This document shows, piece after piece, positions 24,961 through 32,480 of a stretch of DNA of 64,000 nt. The notes under the pieces were generated by a model that made no database searches, was not told where the DNA came from, and worked only from the letters and a program-made list of their open reading frames with translations. The position numbers were made by a program, and so were the translations under genes. The stretch's first letter is position 1. Each line of letters starts with the position of its first letter. The DNA lies in the NCBI RefSeq assembly GCF_030144325.1, contig NZ_CP126307.1:4988001-5052000 (forward strand). The letters are read 5' to 3'. The stretch is from Bosea vestrisii. GTDB taxonomy: Bacteria > Pseudomonadota > Alphaproteobacteria > Rhizobiales > Beijerinckiaceae.

Positions 24961-25457
24961 GGTCGCGTCGCAGCGAGCGGCTTGCGGAAATGGTATTCCC
25001 AGGTCGAGGAGATGTCGGCGAGATAGCGCTCGCCCGGCCAGCGCACGAAGCCGAGCTTCTCATAGAAGCGGTGGCCGCGGGTGAACTTGCTGTCCGACCA
25101 CAGCATCATCTCGCCATAGCCGCCGGCCTCGGCGAAGGCGAGGGTCTGGGCGAACAGCGCCTGCGCCAGACCGCTGCCGCGCTGGCTCGGATCGGCATAG
25201 ACCTTGAACAGCTCGACCGCGTTCTGGTCGGGGACCGGCACGACGGCGATCGAACCAACGATACGGCCATCCGGCCCGTCGGCGACCCAGTGCCTGCCGC
25301 CCTTCTCGGCATAATAACTGGCCGGGCGGCGCAGCTCGGGGAATTCCGACCAGTCGAAGAAGCAGTTCGGATATTCGGCGAAGGTCGCGGCGATCAAAGC
25401 GGCGAGTGGCTCCGAATCGGCATCGGTGGCGTCGCGAAGGGCGGGCAGGGCGGTCAT
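24957..25457 (-). CDS. GNAT family N-acetyltransferase
   Basis: The 166-residue product is a single GNAT domain. The acetyl-CoA loop is QRGSGLAQALF (R/Q-x-x-G-x-G/A) after the strand VELFKVYADPS, and MLWSDSKFTRGHRFYEKLGF is the C-terminal strand and helix. It would acetylate a small molecule or protein amine. It is coupled with the downstream EamA transporter gene, suggesting modification and export of the same compound. Confidence 0.88.
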   Translation of the reverse strand: MTALPALRDATDADSEPLAALIAATFAEYPNCFFDWSEFPELRRPASYYAEKGGRHWVADGPDGRIVGSIAVVPVPDQNAVELFKVYADPSQRGSGLAQALFAQTLAFAEAGGYGEMMLWSDSKFTRGHRFYEKLGFVRWPGERYLADISSTWEYHFRKPLAATRP

Positions 25458-25522
25458 AATAGAGCGCTTAGGGCCAATGCGGTCCTCTGGAAAGATGGCT
25501 CACCCGCGCTCCTGCCATGCTG

Positions 25523-26287
25523 CTATCGCAGCAATGCCAGCGCGGCGTCAGCCGTCAGTTTCAGCGCGGCCAAGGCGAGCAGCAGGTAGCAGACGAAGAA
25601 CAGCCGCTTCTGGTCGAGCCGCTCATGGAGCCAGCGGCCGATCCAGACGCCGATCGGCGCGGCCGGCAGTAGAACGAGCGCGGCCCAGAGCGCCTGCGGC
25701 TGCTTCAGTCCCAGCGCCAGGTAGGGCGGCAACTTCAGCAGGTTGCCGAGCATGAAGAAGGCGATGGTCGTGCCGACGAAGGCGGTCTTGGAGAGCCCGC
25801 GCGCCAGCAGGTACATGGCGACGGGCGGCCCACCGGCATGCGCGACGAAGGTGGTGAAGCCCGAAGCGGTGCCGGCCAGCAGTGCCAATGGCGGCGAGAC
25901 GGGCAACTGGCCCGGAGGCGCGACACGCCCGCGCAGGAACCAATGGCCCGTGAAGGCGAGGGTGACGAGCCCGATGATCAGCGTGACGATGCGCGCATCG
26001 ACGATGAGGAAAACCGCGTAGCCGATCGCGATGCCGGTGATCAGGCCCGGGATCAGCCAGATGAGGTCCTTCTTCGACCAGGTCGAGGCGCCGAAGCTGC
26101 CGATGGCGAAAAGATCCATCGCCGCGACCAGCAGCGCTACCATGATCGCGGCCTGCAAGGGATCGACCACCAGCGCCAGCAGCGGTATGCCGAGGATGGC
26201 GAGCCCGCCGCCGAAGGCGCCCTTGCCGATACCCATCAGCAGGGTCGTGGCCCAGCCAACGAGATAGAACAACGGATCGCCCGGCAT
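25523..26287 (-). CDS. TSUP family (TauE/SafE-like) membrane permease
   Basis: The 254-residue product has seven to eight membrane spans. The family signature appears twice: GIGKGAFGGGLAILGIPLLAL near the N-terminus and GTASGFTTFVAHAGGPPVAMYLL in the second half. TSUP proteins move small sulfur-containing or organic anions such as sulfite or sulfoacetate across the inner membrane. Substrate not determined. Confidence 0.87.
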   Translation of the reverse strand: MPGDPLFYLVGWATTLLMGIGKGAFGGGLAILGIPLLALVVDPLQAAIMVALLVAAMDLFAIGSFGASTWSKKDLIWLIPGLITGIAIGYAVFLIVDARIVTLIIGLVTLAFTGHWFLRGRVAPPGQLPVSPPLALLAGTASGFTTFVAHAGGPPVAMYLLARGLSKTAFVGTTIAFFMLGNLLKLPPYLALGLKQPQALWAALVLLPAAPIGVWIGRWLHERLDQKRLFFVCYLLLALAALKLTADAALALLR

Positions 26288-26418
26288 CGCTTCAGCCGAC
26301 CGTCAGGTCGTGAGCGGGGCCGGTTTCCCCTTGGATACGTGTCGTTTGGTGATTAGGCGGAATCAGCGCAGTCATGCGTCGCTGGCGCTGAGCTGGCCTG
26401 CCCCTTCGCGATGGCATC

Positions 26419-27843
26419 ATGACCGTTCTCCTGCCCTTCGTGATCAATGCCGGGCTGAACTTCGCCCTCGGGCTGCTCATCGCCTATTTCCTCGGCCCCG
26501 CCGAGTTCGGCCGCTATGCCATCGGCGCGGCGATCATCGTCGTGCTCAACACCGCGCTGCTCGACTGGATCAGGCTGTCGACCGTCCGATTCTACTCGCA
26601 GAAGAGCCGGGAGGAACAGCCGCAGATCAGGGCGACCCTCGATGTTCTGAGCGCAGGCATGACCATCGCGCTCACCGGGCTGCTCGTCGCGGCAATCATC
26701 GCGGGGGTCGATTTCGGCCTGCCGGCCATGCTGGTCGCGGCGTCGGTGCTGGGCGGTATCTGCGCCGGCCTGTTCGACTATCACGGCGCCATCGCCCGGG
26801 CCCGTTTCCTCGATGCCGCCTATGCCCGCCTGGTCATCGTCAAGAATGTGCTGGCGCTGCTCCTGATGGTCGGCGGCGCCTGGTGGACGCGTGACCCGAC
26901 GATCGTGATGTTCGGCGGCGTGGTCAGCGTGATGGCGGCCCTGCTGGCAGTGCGCCGGTCGCTTGCCGATGCGCCGCTCGTCTGGTCGGCCGCTCGGCGC
27001 GATCTCGCGCTCGATTTTGCGCGTTACGCGCTCCCGCTCGTCGGCGCCAACGCGATCTATTCGCTGATCCCGCTGCTCAACCGCTCGCTGCTCGCCGATG
27101 CCTATGGCTTTGCCGAGGCCGGCTATTTCTCGCTCGCCGCCGATATGGGTTTGCGCCTGTTCGGCACCCTCGCCGCGACGCTTGAGATCGTCATGCTGCG
27201 CGAGGTGCTCCGGCTTGACGAGACGAAGGGCCGCCGGGCAGCGCAGAAGCGCATCGCCGACAATCTCGTGATCGTAATGATGGTGGCGCTGCCGGTGGCG
27301 GCCGGCCTCTTCCTCGTGCTGCCAGCGTTCGAGAAGCTGCTCGTGCCGGCGGCGTTCCACGGGCACTTCGCCGCCTACATGCTGCTGCTGCTGCCCGGTT
27401 TCTTCGCGCTCACGATCTTCGTCGGCGGACTTTATCCGGTCTTCCTGCTCGGCAAGCGCACCGGCATGGTGACCCTGGCCGCCTGCACGGGCCTGGCCGC
27501 CAATCTCGCGCTCGTCTTCGGCGCCAGCGCGGCCGGGCCGGAGCGGTTCGCGCTCGGCCAGACGATCAGCTTCCTGATCGTTCTCGTCATCACCGGTTGG
27601 ATCGCCTTGCGGTCCTTGCCCGTGCTGCCGAAGCTGCGCGATGTCGGCGTCATCATCGCGGCGGTCGCAATCATGGTGGCGGTGGTCTGGCCGCTCTCCG
27701 GGCGCCTCCCGCCCTTGCCGGAACTACTGCTGCAGGGCGCACTCGGCGTTGTCATCTATGGCGGGCTGATGCTGGTCTTCGACGTGGCGCGCTGCCGGAC
27801 GCTGCTGCGGCTGTGGCTCGCGTTACGCAAAAGGTCACCGTGA
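26419..27843 (+). CDS. Polysaccharide flippase-like membrane protein (MOP superfamily)
   Basis: The 474-residue product has 12-14 membrane spans and the Wzx-like pattern: a first span followed by FLGPAEFGRYAIG, then RYALPLVGANAIYSLIPLLNRSLLADAYG and EAGYFSLAADMGLRLFG. Such proteins flip lipid-linked sugar units for capsule, exopolysaccharide or LPS O-antigen. There is no glycosyltransferase next to it, so the polymer is unknown. The ATG given lacks a strong ribosome site. Confidence 0.8.
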   Translation: MTVLLPFVINAGLNFALGLLIAYFLGPAEFGRYAIGAAIIVVLNTALLDWIRLSTVRFYSQKSREEQPQIRATLDVLSAGMTIALTGLLVAAIIAGVDFGLPAMLVAASVLGGICAGLFDYHGAIARARFLDAAYARLVIVKNVLALLLMVGGAWWTRDPTIVMFGGVVSVMAALLAVRRSLADAPLVWSAARRDLALDFARYALPLVGANAIYSLIPLLNRSLLADAYGFAEAGYFSLAADMGLRLFGTLAATLEIVMLREVLRLDETKGRRAAQKRIADNLVIVMMVALPVAAGLFLVLPAFEKLLVPAAFHGHFAAYMLLLLPGFFALTIFVGGLYPVFLLGKRTGMVTLAACTGLAANLALVFGASAAGPERFALGQTISFLIVLVITGWIALRSLPVLPKLRDVGVIIAAVAIMVAVVWPLSGRLPPLPELLLQGALGVVIYGGLMLVFDVARCRTLLRLWLALRKRSP

Positions 27844-27999
27844 ACGAAGCATTTACCGCGTTTGCTGGCGGATCGCTAAGCTTAACTGCCGGTTTTCGAG
27901 CGATTAAGCCGGTTTCCAGGCGGCCAGAGTCAACGATTCACCATTCATTTCAACGCATCGCCTCACGCTTCCCTCCTGTCGTGTTGAGAGAGTTGCGTC

Positions 28000-28812
28000 A
28001 TGCGTCCGCTCTATGTCGTTCCCCTCGTCGTCCTCGGCGGCGCCTTGCAGCTGGCGGGGCAGGCCAATGCCCAGACCTATTGGCGTCCGGCCGATCCGAT
28101 GGTCACTCATTCGGCCAGCCGGGGCCAGTATGGCGGCGGCTTCATCGAGATGCTGATGACCGGCCAAGATCCCAGCTATGGCCGTGGCGGCGCCGTCTAC
28201 AACCGGCCGCAGCGCGGAGCCTATGGCCAGCAGCCGGCAATGCGCCGCCTCTCCGACTACGAAGCACCGGTTCCGATCCAGGGCGATCCGATGGAATCGC
28301 GCCGCGAGCGTCGCTCCGCCGCGCTCGGCGAGCCGATGCCGGCCGAGCGGCCGATCGCCCGCACGCTCGATCCGCGCTTCCAGAAGCAGGAAGTCGCCTA
28401 TGACGGCCCGCACAAGCCGGGCACCATCATCATCGACACGCCGCGCCGCTTCCTCTTCCTGATCCAGCCCGGTGGCCGTGCCTTGCGCTACGGCATCGGC
28501 GTCGGCCGTCCCGGCTTCGAATGGGCCGGCATGAAGGCTGTGACGCGCAAGGCCGAATGGCCGAGCTGGACGCCGCCGGCCGAGATGCTGAAGCGCCGGC
28601 CCGATTTGCCGCGCTTCATGGCCGGCGGCCCCGAGAATCCAATGGGCGCGCGCGCCATGTATCTCGGCTCGACCCTCTATCGCATCCACGGCACCAATGA
28701 GCCGAACACGATCGGCCAGGCCGTCTCCTCCGGCTGCATCCGCATGAACAACGACGATGTGGTCGACCTCTATGAGCGTGTGCGCGTGGGCGCCAAGGTC
28801 CTGGTGATCTGA
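28000..28812 (+). CDS. L,D-transpeptidase, periplasmic (YkuD domain)
   Basis: The 270-residue product has a signal peptide ending QANAQ at about residue 25. The YkuD domain starts with KPGTIIIDTPRRFLFLIQPG and ends with the catalytic region RIHGTNEPNTIG and SSGCIRM, where Cys at about 246 and the His before GT are the active-site residues. The enzyme makes 3-3 crosslinks in peptidoglycan or attaches proteins to it. A second L,D-transpeptidase lies at 31305-32060; both share an RFLFL/RFLYL core and may be paralogues. It is separated from the flippase gene by about 155 bases with no recognisable element. Confidence 0.92.
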   Translation: MRPLYVVPLVVLGGALQLAGQANAQTYWRPADPMVTHSASRGQYGGGFIEMLMTGQDPSYGRGGAVYNRPQRGAYGQQPAMRRLSDYEAPVPIQGDPMESRRERRSAALGEPMPAERPIARTLDPRFQKQEVAYDGPHKPGTIIIDTPRRFLFLIQPGGRALRYGIGVGRPGFEWAGMKAVTRKAEWPSWTPPAEMLKRRPDLPRFMAGGPENPMGARAMYLGSTLYRIHGTNEPNTIGQAVSSGCIRMNNDDVVDLYERVRVGAKVLVI

Positions 28813-28833
28813 GACCGGCGTTCGTCTGCTCGC

Positions 28834-28862
28834 AAAAAAAGGCCCGCCTGTCGCCAGGCGGG
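28834..28862 (-). terminator. Intrinsic terminator of the DUF2076 gene
   Basis: On the minus strand an eight-base stem CCCGCCTG/CAGGCGGG with a four-base loop is followed by GGCC-like bases and seven T. It lies about 30 bases past the DUF2076 stop. The plus-strand L,D-transpeptidase ends just before it and may use the same stem, but the T run points to the minus strand. Confidence 0.8.
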
Positions 28863-28891
28863 TCTCGTCGTTTCAGTGAGGCATCAGGCGT

Positions 28892-29687
28892 TTAGGCCCA
28901 GTCGTCGTCACCACCGCCCGAGCCGTCATCATAGCTGCCGTCGTCATAGCTGGCGTCCTGATAAGTCGGCTCCGGCTGGGCCTGCGGCTCTGCCGCAGGC
29001 TGCTGATCGGCGGCCGTCTGGGTGTCCTTGGCCGCGTCGCTGCTCTGCGAAGCGTCCTTGTTTTCGGCGGTGCTCGCCTCGGCCGGCTTGGCCTCGCTCG
29101 CTGCACTCTTGCCGCCGCCGAGTGCGTTCATCAGCATGTTGCCGGCGACCATGCCGCCGGCAACGCCGGCCGCCGTCGTCAGCGCGCTCGCCATGAAGCC
29201 GCCGCCGCCACGGGCCGGGGGTTGCTGCGCCGCCTGGTTTTGCCAGGGACCGGGTGCCGCGCCCGCGCCCTGCTGAGGCGCCATGCCCTGGCTACCCGGC
29301 TGACCGCCCCAGGGCGGGGAGGCCGGCTGTGGCTGGCCTCGCTGCGGGAAGGACGGCACCGAACCGGAACGGGCCGGCTGGCTCGCGCCGCCGCCGAATA
29401 TGCCCGACAGGAAGCCGCCGGATTGCTGGGCGGGGGGCCGGGGCGGGCGGCTGGTTGCGCAGCTGCTCGACCTCTGCCTGCAACTGCTCGATCTGGCCCT
29501 GCATGCTGGTGAGCGCCTGCTCCTGCACATAGACCGACTGCGCCATCGCATAGACGGCATAGGGTTGCTCGCGGAGGCGGTCCGCGATGAAACGCTCAGC
29601 CTCGGGGTCGCGGGGCTGGTTGGCCGCCTGACGCAGGCGGTCGAAAATCCCGGCGATCACGTCGCGTTCTTGCGGCGTCATCGTCAT
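28892..29687 (-). pseudogene. DUF2076 family protein, frameshifted by one extra C
   Basis: The intact product would be about 265 residues. The N-terminal half holds the DUF2076 signature: MTPQERDVIAGIFDRL, DPEAERFIADRLREQPYAVY and QAEVEQLRNQPPAPAP. At about 29428-29437 (plus coordinates) a run of six C on the coding strand, where five are expected, breaks the frame. The second half in the new frame continues as QQSGGFLSGIFGGG, a Gly/Pro/Gln-rich linker, a hydrophobic GVAGGMVAGNMLMNALGGG and an acidic tail ending GGGDDDWA, all normal for the family. The function is unknown; a role near the membrane or envelope is suggested by neighbours. Sequencing error is the likely cause of the shift. Confidence 0.8.
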
Positions 29688-29802
29688 CTCCTCTCATGGT
29701 GGACAAGGCGGTCGCCCCGTCGCATCGAAAGGTGGTGACGGCTTATGACGCTATCAAGGCGGCGCCTCGGCGCCTTTCTGTCGCGACAAAAAAGGCCCGC
29801 CC

Positions 29803-31107
29803 TCAGGCGTTGCCGACATTGACGTAAGTGAAGCCGCGCTCCTGCATCTCGCCGGCGCGATAGATGTTGCGCAGGTCGACCACGACGGGGTGACGCAGCG
29901 CCGCCTTGACGCGGTCCAGATCGAGCGCGCGGAAGGCGTTCCACTCGGTCACGATCACCAGCGCGTCGGCCCCGTCGAGACAGGAATAGGCGTCGGGCGC
30001 GTAGGTGATCTCGGGCATCAGCGCCTTGGCGCTCGCCATCGCCTCCGGATCATAGGCGGTGATCTCGGCACCGGCGTCGAGCAGCGCCGTCACGATCGAC
30101 AGCGACGGCGCCTCGCGCATGTCGTCGGTGTTGGGCTTGAAGGCGAGGCCGAGCACGGCGATGCGCTTGCCTCTGACCGAGCCGCCGCAGGCCGCGATCA
30201 CCTTGCGCGCCATCGCCCGCTTGCGCTGGTCGTTGACCGCGACCACCGTCTCGACCAGGCGCAAGGGGCTTTCCATGTCCTGCGCCGTTTTGATCAAGGC
30301 GAGCGTGTCCTTCGGGAAGCAGGAGCCGCCATAGCCCGGCCCGGCATGCAGGAACTTGCCGCCGATGCGGTTGTCGAGGCCGATGCCGCGCGCCACCTCC
30401 TGGACATTGGCGCCGACCCGCTCGCATAGATCGGCGATCTCGTTGATGAAGGTGATCTTGGTCGCTAGGAAGGCATTGCCAGCGTATTTGATCAGCTCAG
30501 AGGTCCGCCGCGCGGTGAACAGCAGCGGCGCGGCGTTGAGGTAAAGCGGCCGGTAGATATCTTCCATCACCTTGCGGGCGCGGTCGTCCTCGGTCCCGAT
30601 CACGATGCGGTCGGGCCGTTTGAAGTCCGCGATCGCCGCGCCCTCGCGCAGGAATTCCGGGTTGGAGACGACAGCGAAGTCGGCGTCCGGCCGGGCCTCG
30701 CGCATGATTCGCTCGACTTCGTCGCCAGTGCCGACCGGCACGGTCGACTTGGTGACGACGACGGTGAAACCCTCGATCGCCGCGACGACGTCGCGCGCCG
30801 CCTGGTGCACATAGGAGAGGTCGGCGTGGCCGTCGCCGCGGCGCGACGGCGTGCCCACAGCGATGAAGACGGCATCGGCGGCTGCGACCGGTCCGGCGAG
30901 CTCGGTGGTGAAGGAGAGCCGCCCGGCGCGGACATTGCTGGCGACGAGGTCGTCGAGGCCGGGTTCGAAGATCGGGATCTCGCCACGCTTCAGCGCTGCG
31001 ATCTTGCCGGCATCGGTATCGACGCAGGTCACCTCATGGCCGAAATCGGCGAAGCAGGCTCCCGAGACCAGGCCGACATAGCCTGAGCCGATCATCGTCA
31101 CGCGCAT
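29803..31107 (-). CDS. UDP-glucose 6-dehydrogenase
   Basis: The 434-residue product oxidises UDP-glucose to UDP-glucuronate using two NAD. The N-terminal Rossmann motif is GSGYVGLVSGACFADFGHEV, followed by VAVGTPSRRGDGHADLS. The catalytic region is HAGPGYGGSCFPKDTLAL with the active-site Cys, and GLAFKPNTDDMREAPSL begins the C-terminal domain. The product feeds capsule, exopolysaccharide or LPS synthesis. After the stop on the minus strand comes a weak four-base stem (CGCC/GGCG) and six T, a possible terminator. Upstream neighbours are cell-wall genes on the same strand. Confidence 0.93.
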   Translation of the reverse strand: MRVTMIGSGYVGLVSGACFADFGHEVTCVDTDAGKIAALKRGEIPIFEPGLDDLVASNVRAGRLSFTTELAGPVAAADAVFIAVGTPSRRGDGHADLSYVHQAARDVVAAIEGFTVVVTKSTVPVGTGDEVERIMREARPDADFAVVSNPEFLREGAAIADFKRPDRIVIGTEDDRARKVMEDIYRPLYLNAAPLLFTARRTSELIKYAGNAFLATKITFINEIADLCERVGANVQEVARGIGLDNRIGGKFLHAGPGYGGSCFPKDTLALIKTAQDMESPLRLVETVVAVNDQRKRAMARKVIAACGGSVRGKRIAVLGLAFKPNTDDMREAPSLSIVTALLDAGAEITAYDPEAMASAKALMPEITYAPDAYSCLDGADALVIVTEWNAFRALDLDRVKAALRHPVVVDLRNIYRAGEMQERGFTYVNVGNA

Positions 31108-31246
31108 CTGGCGTTCTCACCATCCGTCCGGCGGCCTGCCGGCCAGCAGGGCGTATCGCAAAACTGTGCCGAGGCAAATCGCTGCGGACAGTCATCGACC
31201 TTCTGGCGATATGGCGATGGTGGGTAACGCTGACGTGACGACATGG

Positions 31247-31275
31247 CCGAAGGCGGCTGCAACAGCCGCCTTCGG
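31247..31275 (-). terminator. Strong hairpin downstream of the second L,D-transpeptidase (terminator-like)
   Basis: A perfect 13-base stem, CCGAAGGCGGCTG with its complement, and a three-base loop lie 30 bases beyond the stop codon of the 31305-32060 gene on the minus strand. There is no T run on either strand, so it may act as an mRNA stabiliser or a factor-assisted terminator. Confidence 0.5.
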
Positions 31276-31304
31276 GGTAGGCCGGGTGGATGGGATGCTA
31301 GATC

Positions 31305-32060
31305 TCAGATGTTGTCCGGCGGCAGCGGGGCGTCGGTCTCGTCGAGCTCCGTTTCTCCGATCGGATTGCGGTTCAGCACGACAACGGGCGTGCCGGTCGG
31401 GACGCGGCTGTGAAGGTCGATGATGTCCTGGTTGAACAGGCGGATGCAGCCGGATGACACGGCTTTGCCGATCGACCATGGTTCGGTCGTGCCGTGGATG
31501 CGGTAGAGCGTGTCCTGATTGCCCTGGTAGAGGTAGAGCGCACGCGCACCGAGCGGGTTCTCGATCCCGCCGGCCATGCCGCCGGCCCAAGGCCTGTTCC
31601 GCTCCGGCTCACGCGCGATCATGGCAGCGGTCGGCGTCCAGCGCGGCCACTCCGCCTTGCGGGCGACCGTGGCGCGGCCGCGCCAGGACATGCCCTGCTT
31701 GCCGACGCCGATTCCGTAGCGGATTGCGCGGCCGTTCTCGCGGACCAGATAGAGGAAGCGGGCCGAGGTATCGACCACGATCGTTCCGGGCCTTTCCGGA
31801 GTCCGGTAGTTGACCTCCTGGCGCAGGAAGCGCGTGTCGACCTCGTCGATATCGGTCGCCGGTATCGGATGCTTCTCATCCGGCCGCTCGTCATACATCG
31901 ACAGGAAGGCGGCGTTCTGGTGAACCGGCGTGCGTGCCTCGAAGGGCTGCTGCGGGCCAGTGACACAACCGGCCAGGCCGACGGGGACGAAGGCCGAGGC
32001 CATCGTCAGGAAGCGGCGGCGGGAGCAAGTGGTGGAGGCGTCGGGCAGGGGGGAGGACAT
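31305..32060 (-). CDS. L,D-transpeptidase with Tat-type lipoprotein signal
   Basis: The 251-residue product begins with SRRRFLTMASAFVPVGLAGC. This combines a twin-arginine motif with a lipobox (LAGC), predicting a lipid-anchored protein exported in folded form. The YkuD domain follows, with RPGTIVVDTSARFLYLV, then RIHGTTEPWSIGKAVSSGCIRL; the catalytic Cys is at about residue 205. The role is peptidoglycan 3-3 crosslinking or anchoring. It resembles the transpeptidase at 28000-28812, the other side of the UDP-glucose dehydrogenase gene. Confidence 0.9.
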   Translation of the reverse strand: MSSPLPDASTTCSRRRFLTMASAFVPVGLAGCVTGPQQPFEARTPVHQNAAFLSMYDERPDEKHPIPATDIDEVDTRFLRQEVNYRTPERPGTIVVDTSARFLYLVRENGRAIRYGIGVGKQGMSWRGRATVARKAEWPRWTPTAAMIAREPERNRPWAGGMAGGIENPLGARALYLYQGNQDTLYRIHGTTEPWSIGKAVSSGCIRLFNQDIIDLHSRVPTGTPVVVLNRNPIGETELDETDAPLPPDNI

Positions 32061-32480
32061 TTAAACTCGGCTCTTGAATTGGGCGGCGGCTGGCAGCGAC
32101 AACAGGTGAATTGCCGACAAGTTCCAATGAATTCCCGTCGGCTGACCCCTTCCACTTCACGGCCCTGCGTGGCGTCGGGGTGAAGACCATGTGGCGAAAT
32201 TATGGCCGACGCGTAGCGTGGCCGGAATGCCACAGTCTGACATGCCTCCGCTGCATGCCACGGCGAGCTGCCACCTACAGGTGTGTCTGCTCAATTACGC
32301 AGCGAAAAAGAGAGATTTGGCGCGTTCTGAGGCGATTTTCGAAGGGTACGGAAAGCATTTTAAAGCGCCCTTAACCGCCGCCGGCAAAGCTTTTTAAGCC
32401 TTATTGGCTTCGGTGCCTGGTCATGCCGAAAGTTTGAGCGACGGTCACGTCATCGACCGTACCGAAGCGCGAGTAGAAAC
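32061..32480. other. 420-base non-coding gap with an AT-rich promoter region
   Basis: No gene is supported here. The gap separates the divergent L,D-transpeptidase and chemoreceptor genes. The part from about 32280 to 32400 is markedly richer in A and T than its surroundings and contains the CtrA-type box described separately; a further TTTTTAAG follows at about 32391. A short repeated GCATGCCAC/GACATGCC motif lies near 32225-32265. Confidence 0.6.
32360..32375 (+). promoter_or_regulatory. CtrA-type binding site upstream of the chemoreceptor gene
   Basis: The sequence is TTAA, seven bases, TTAAC: an exact match to the full CtrA consensus of alphaproteobacteria. It lies about 105 bases before the chemoreceptor start codon in an AT-rich patch. 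CtrA controls flagellar and chemotaxis genes in many alphaproteobacteria, so position and function agree. Confidence 0.55.

Noticed and set aside
27844..27999. CtrA-like site before the first L,D-transpeptidase
   Set aside because: TTAA occurs twice but the spacing is about 20 bases, not seven, so it does not match the consensus.
28834..28862. Terminator assigned to the plus-strand L,D-transpeptidase
   Set aside because: The T run lies on the minus-strand side of the stem, so the DUF2076 gene is the better owner, although the stem could serve both.
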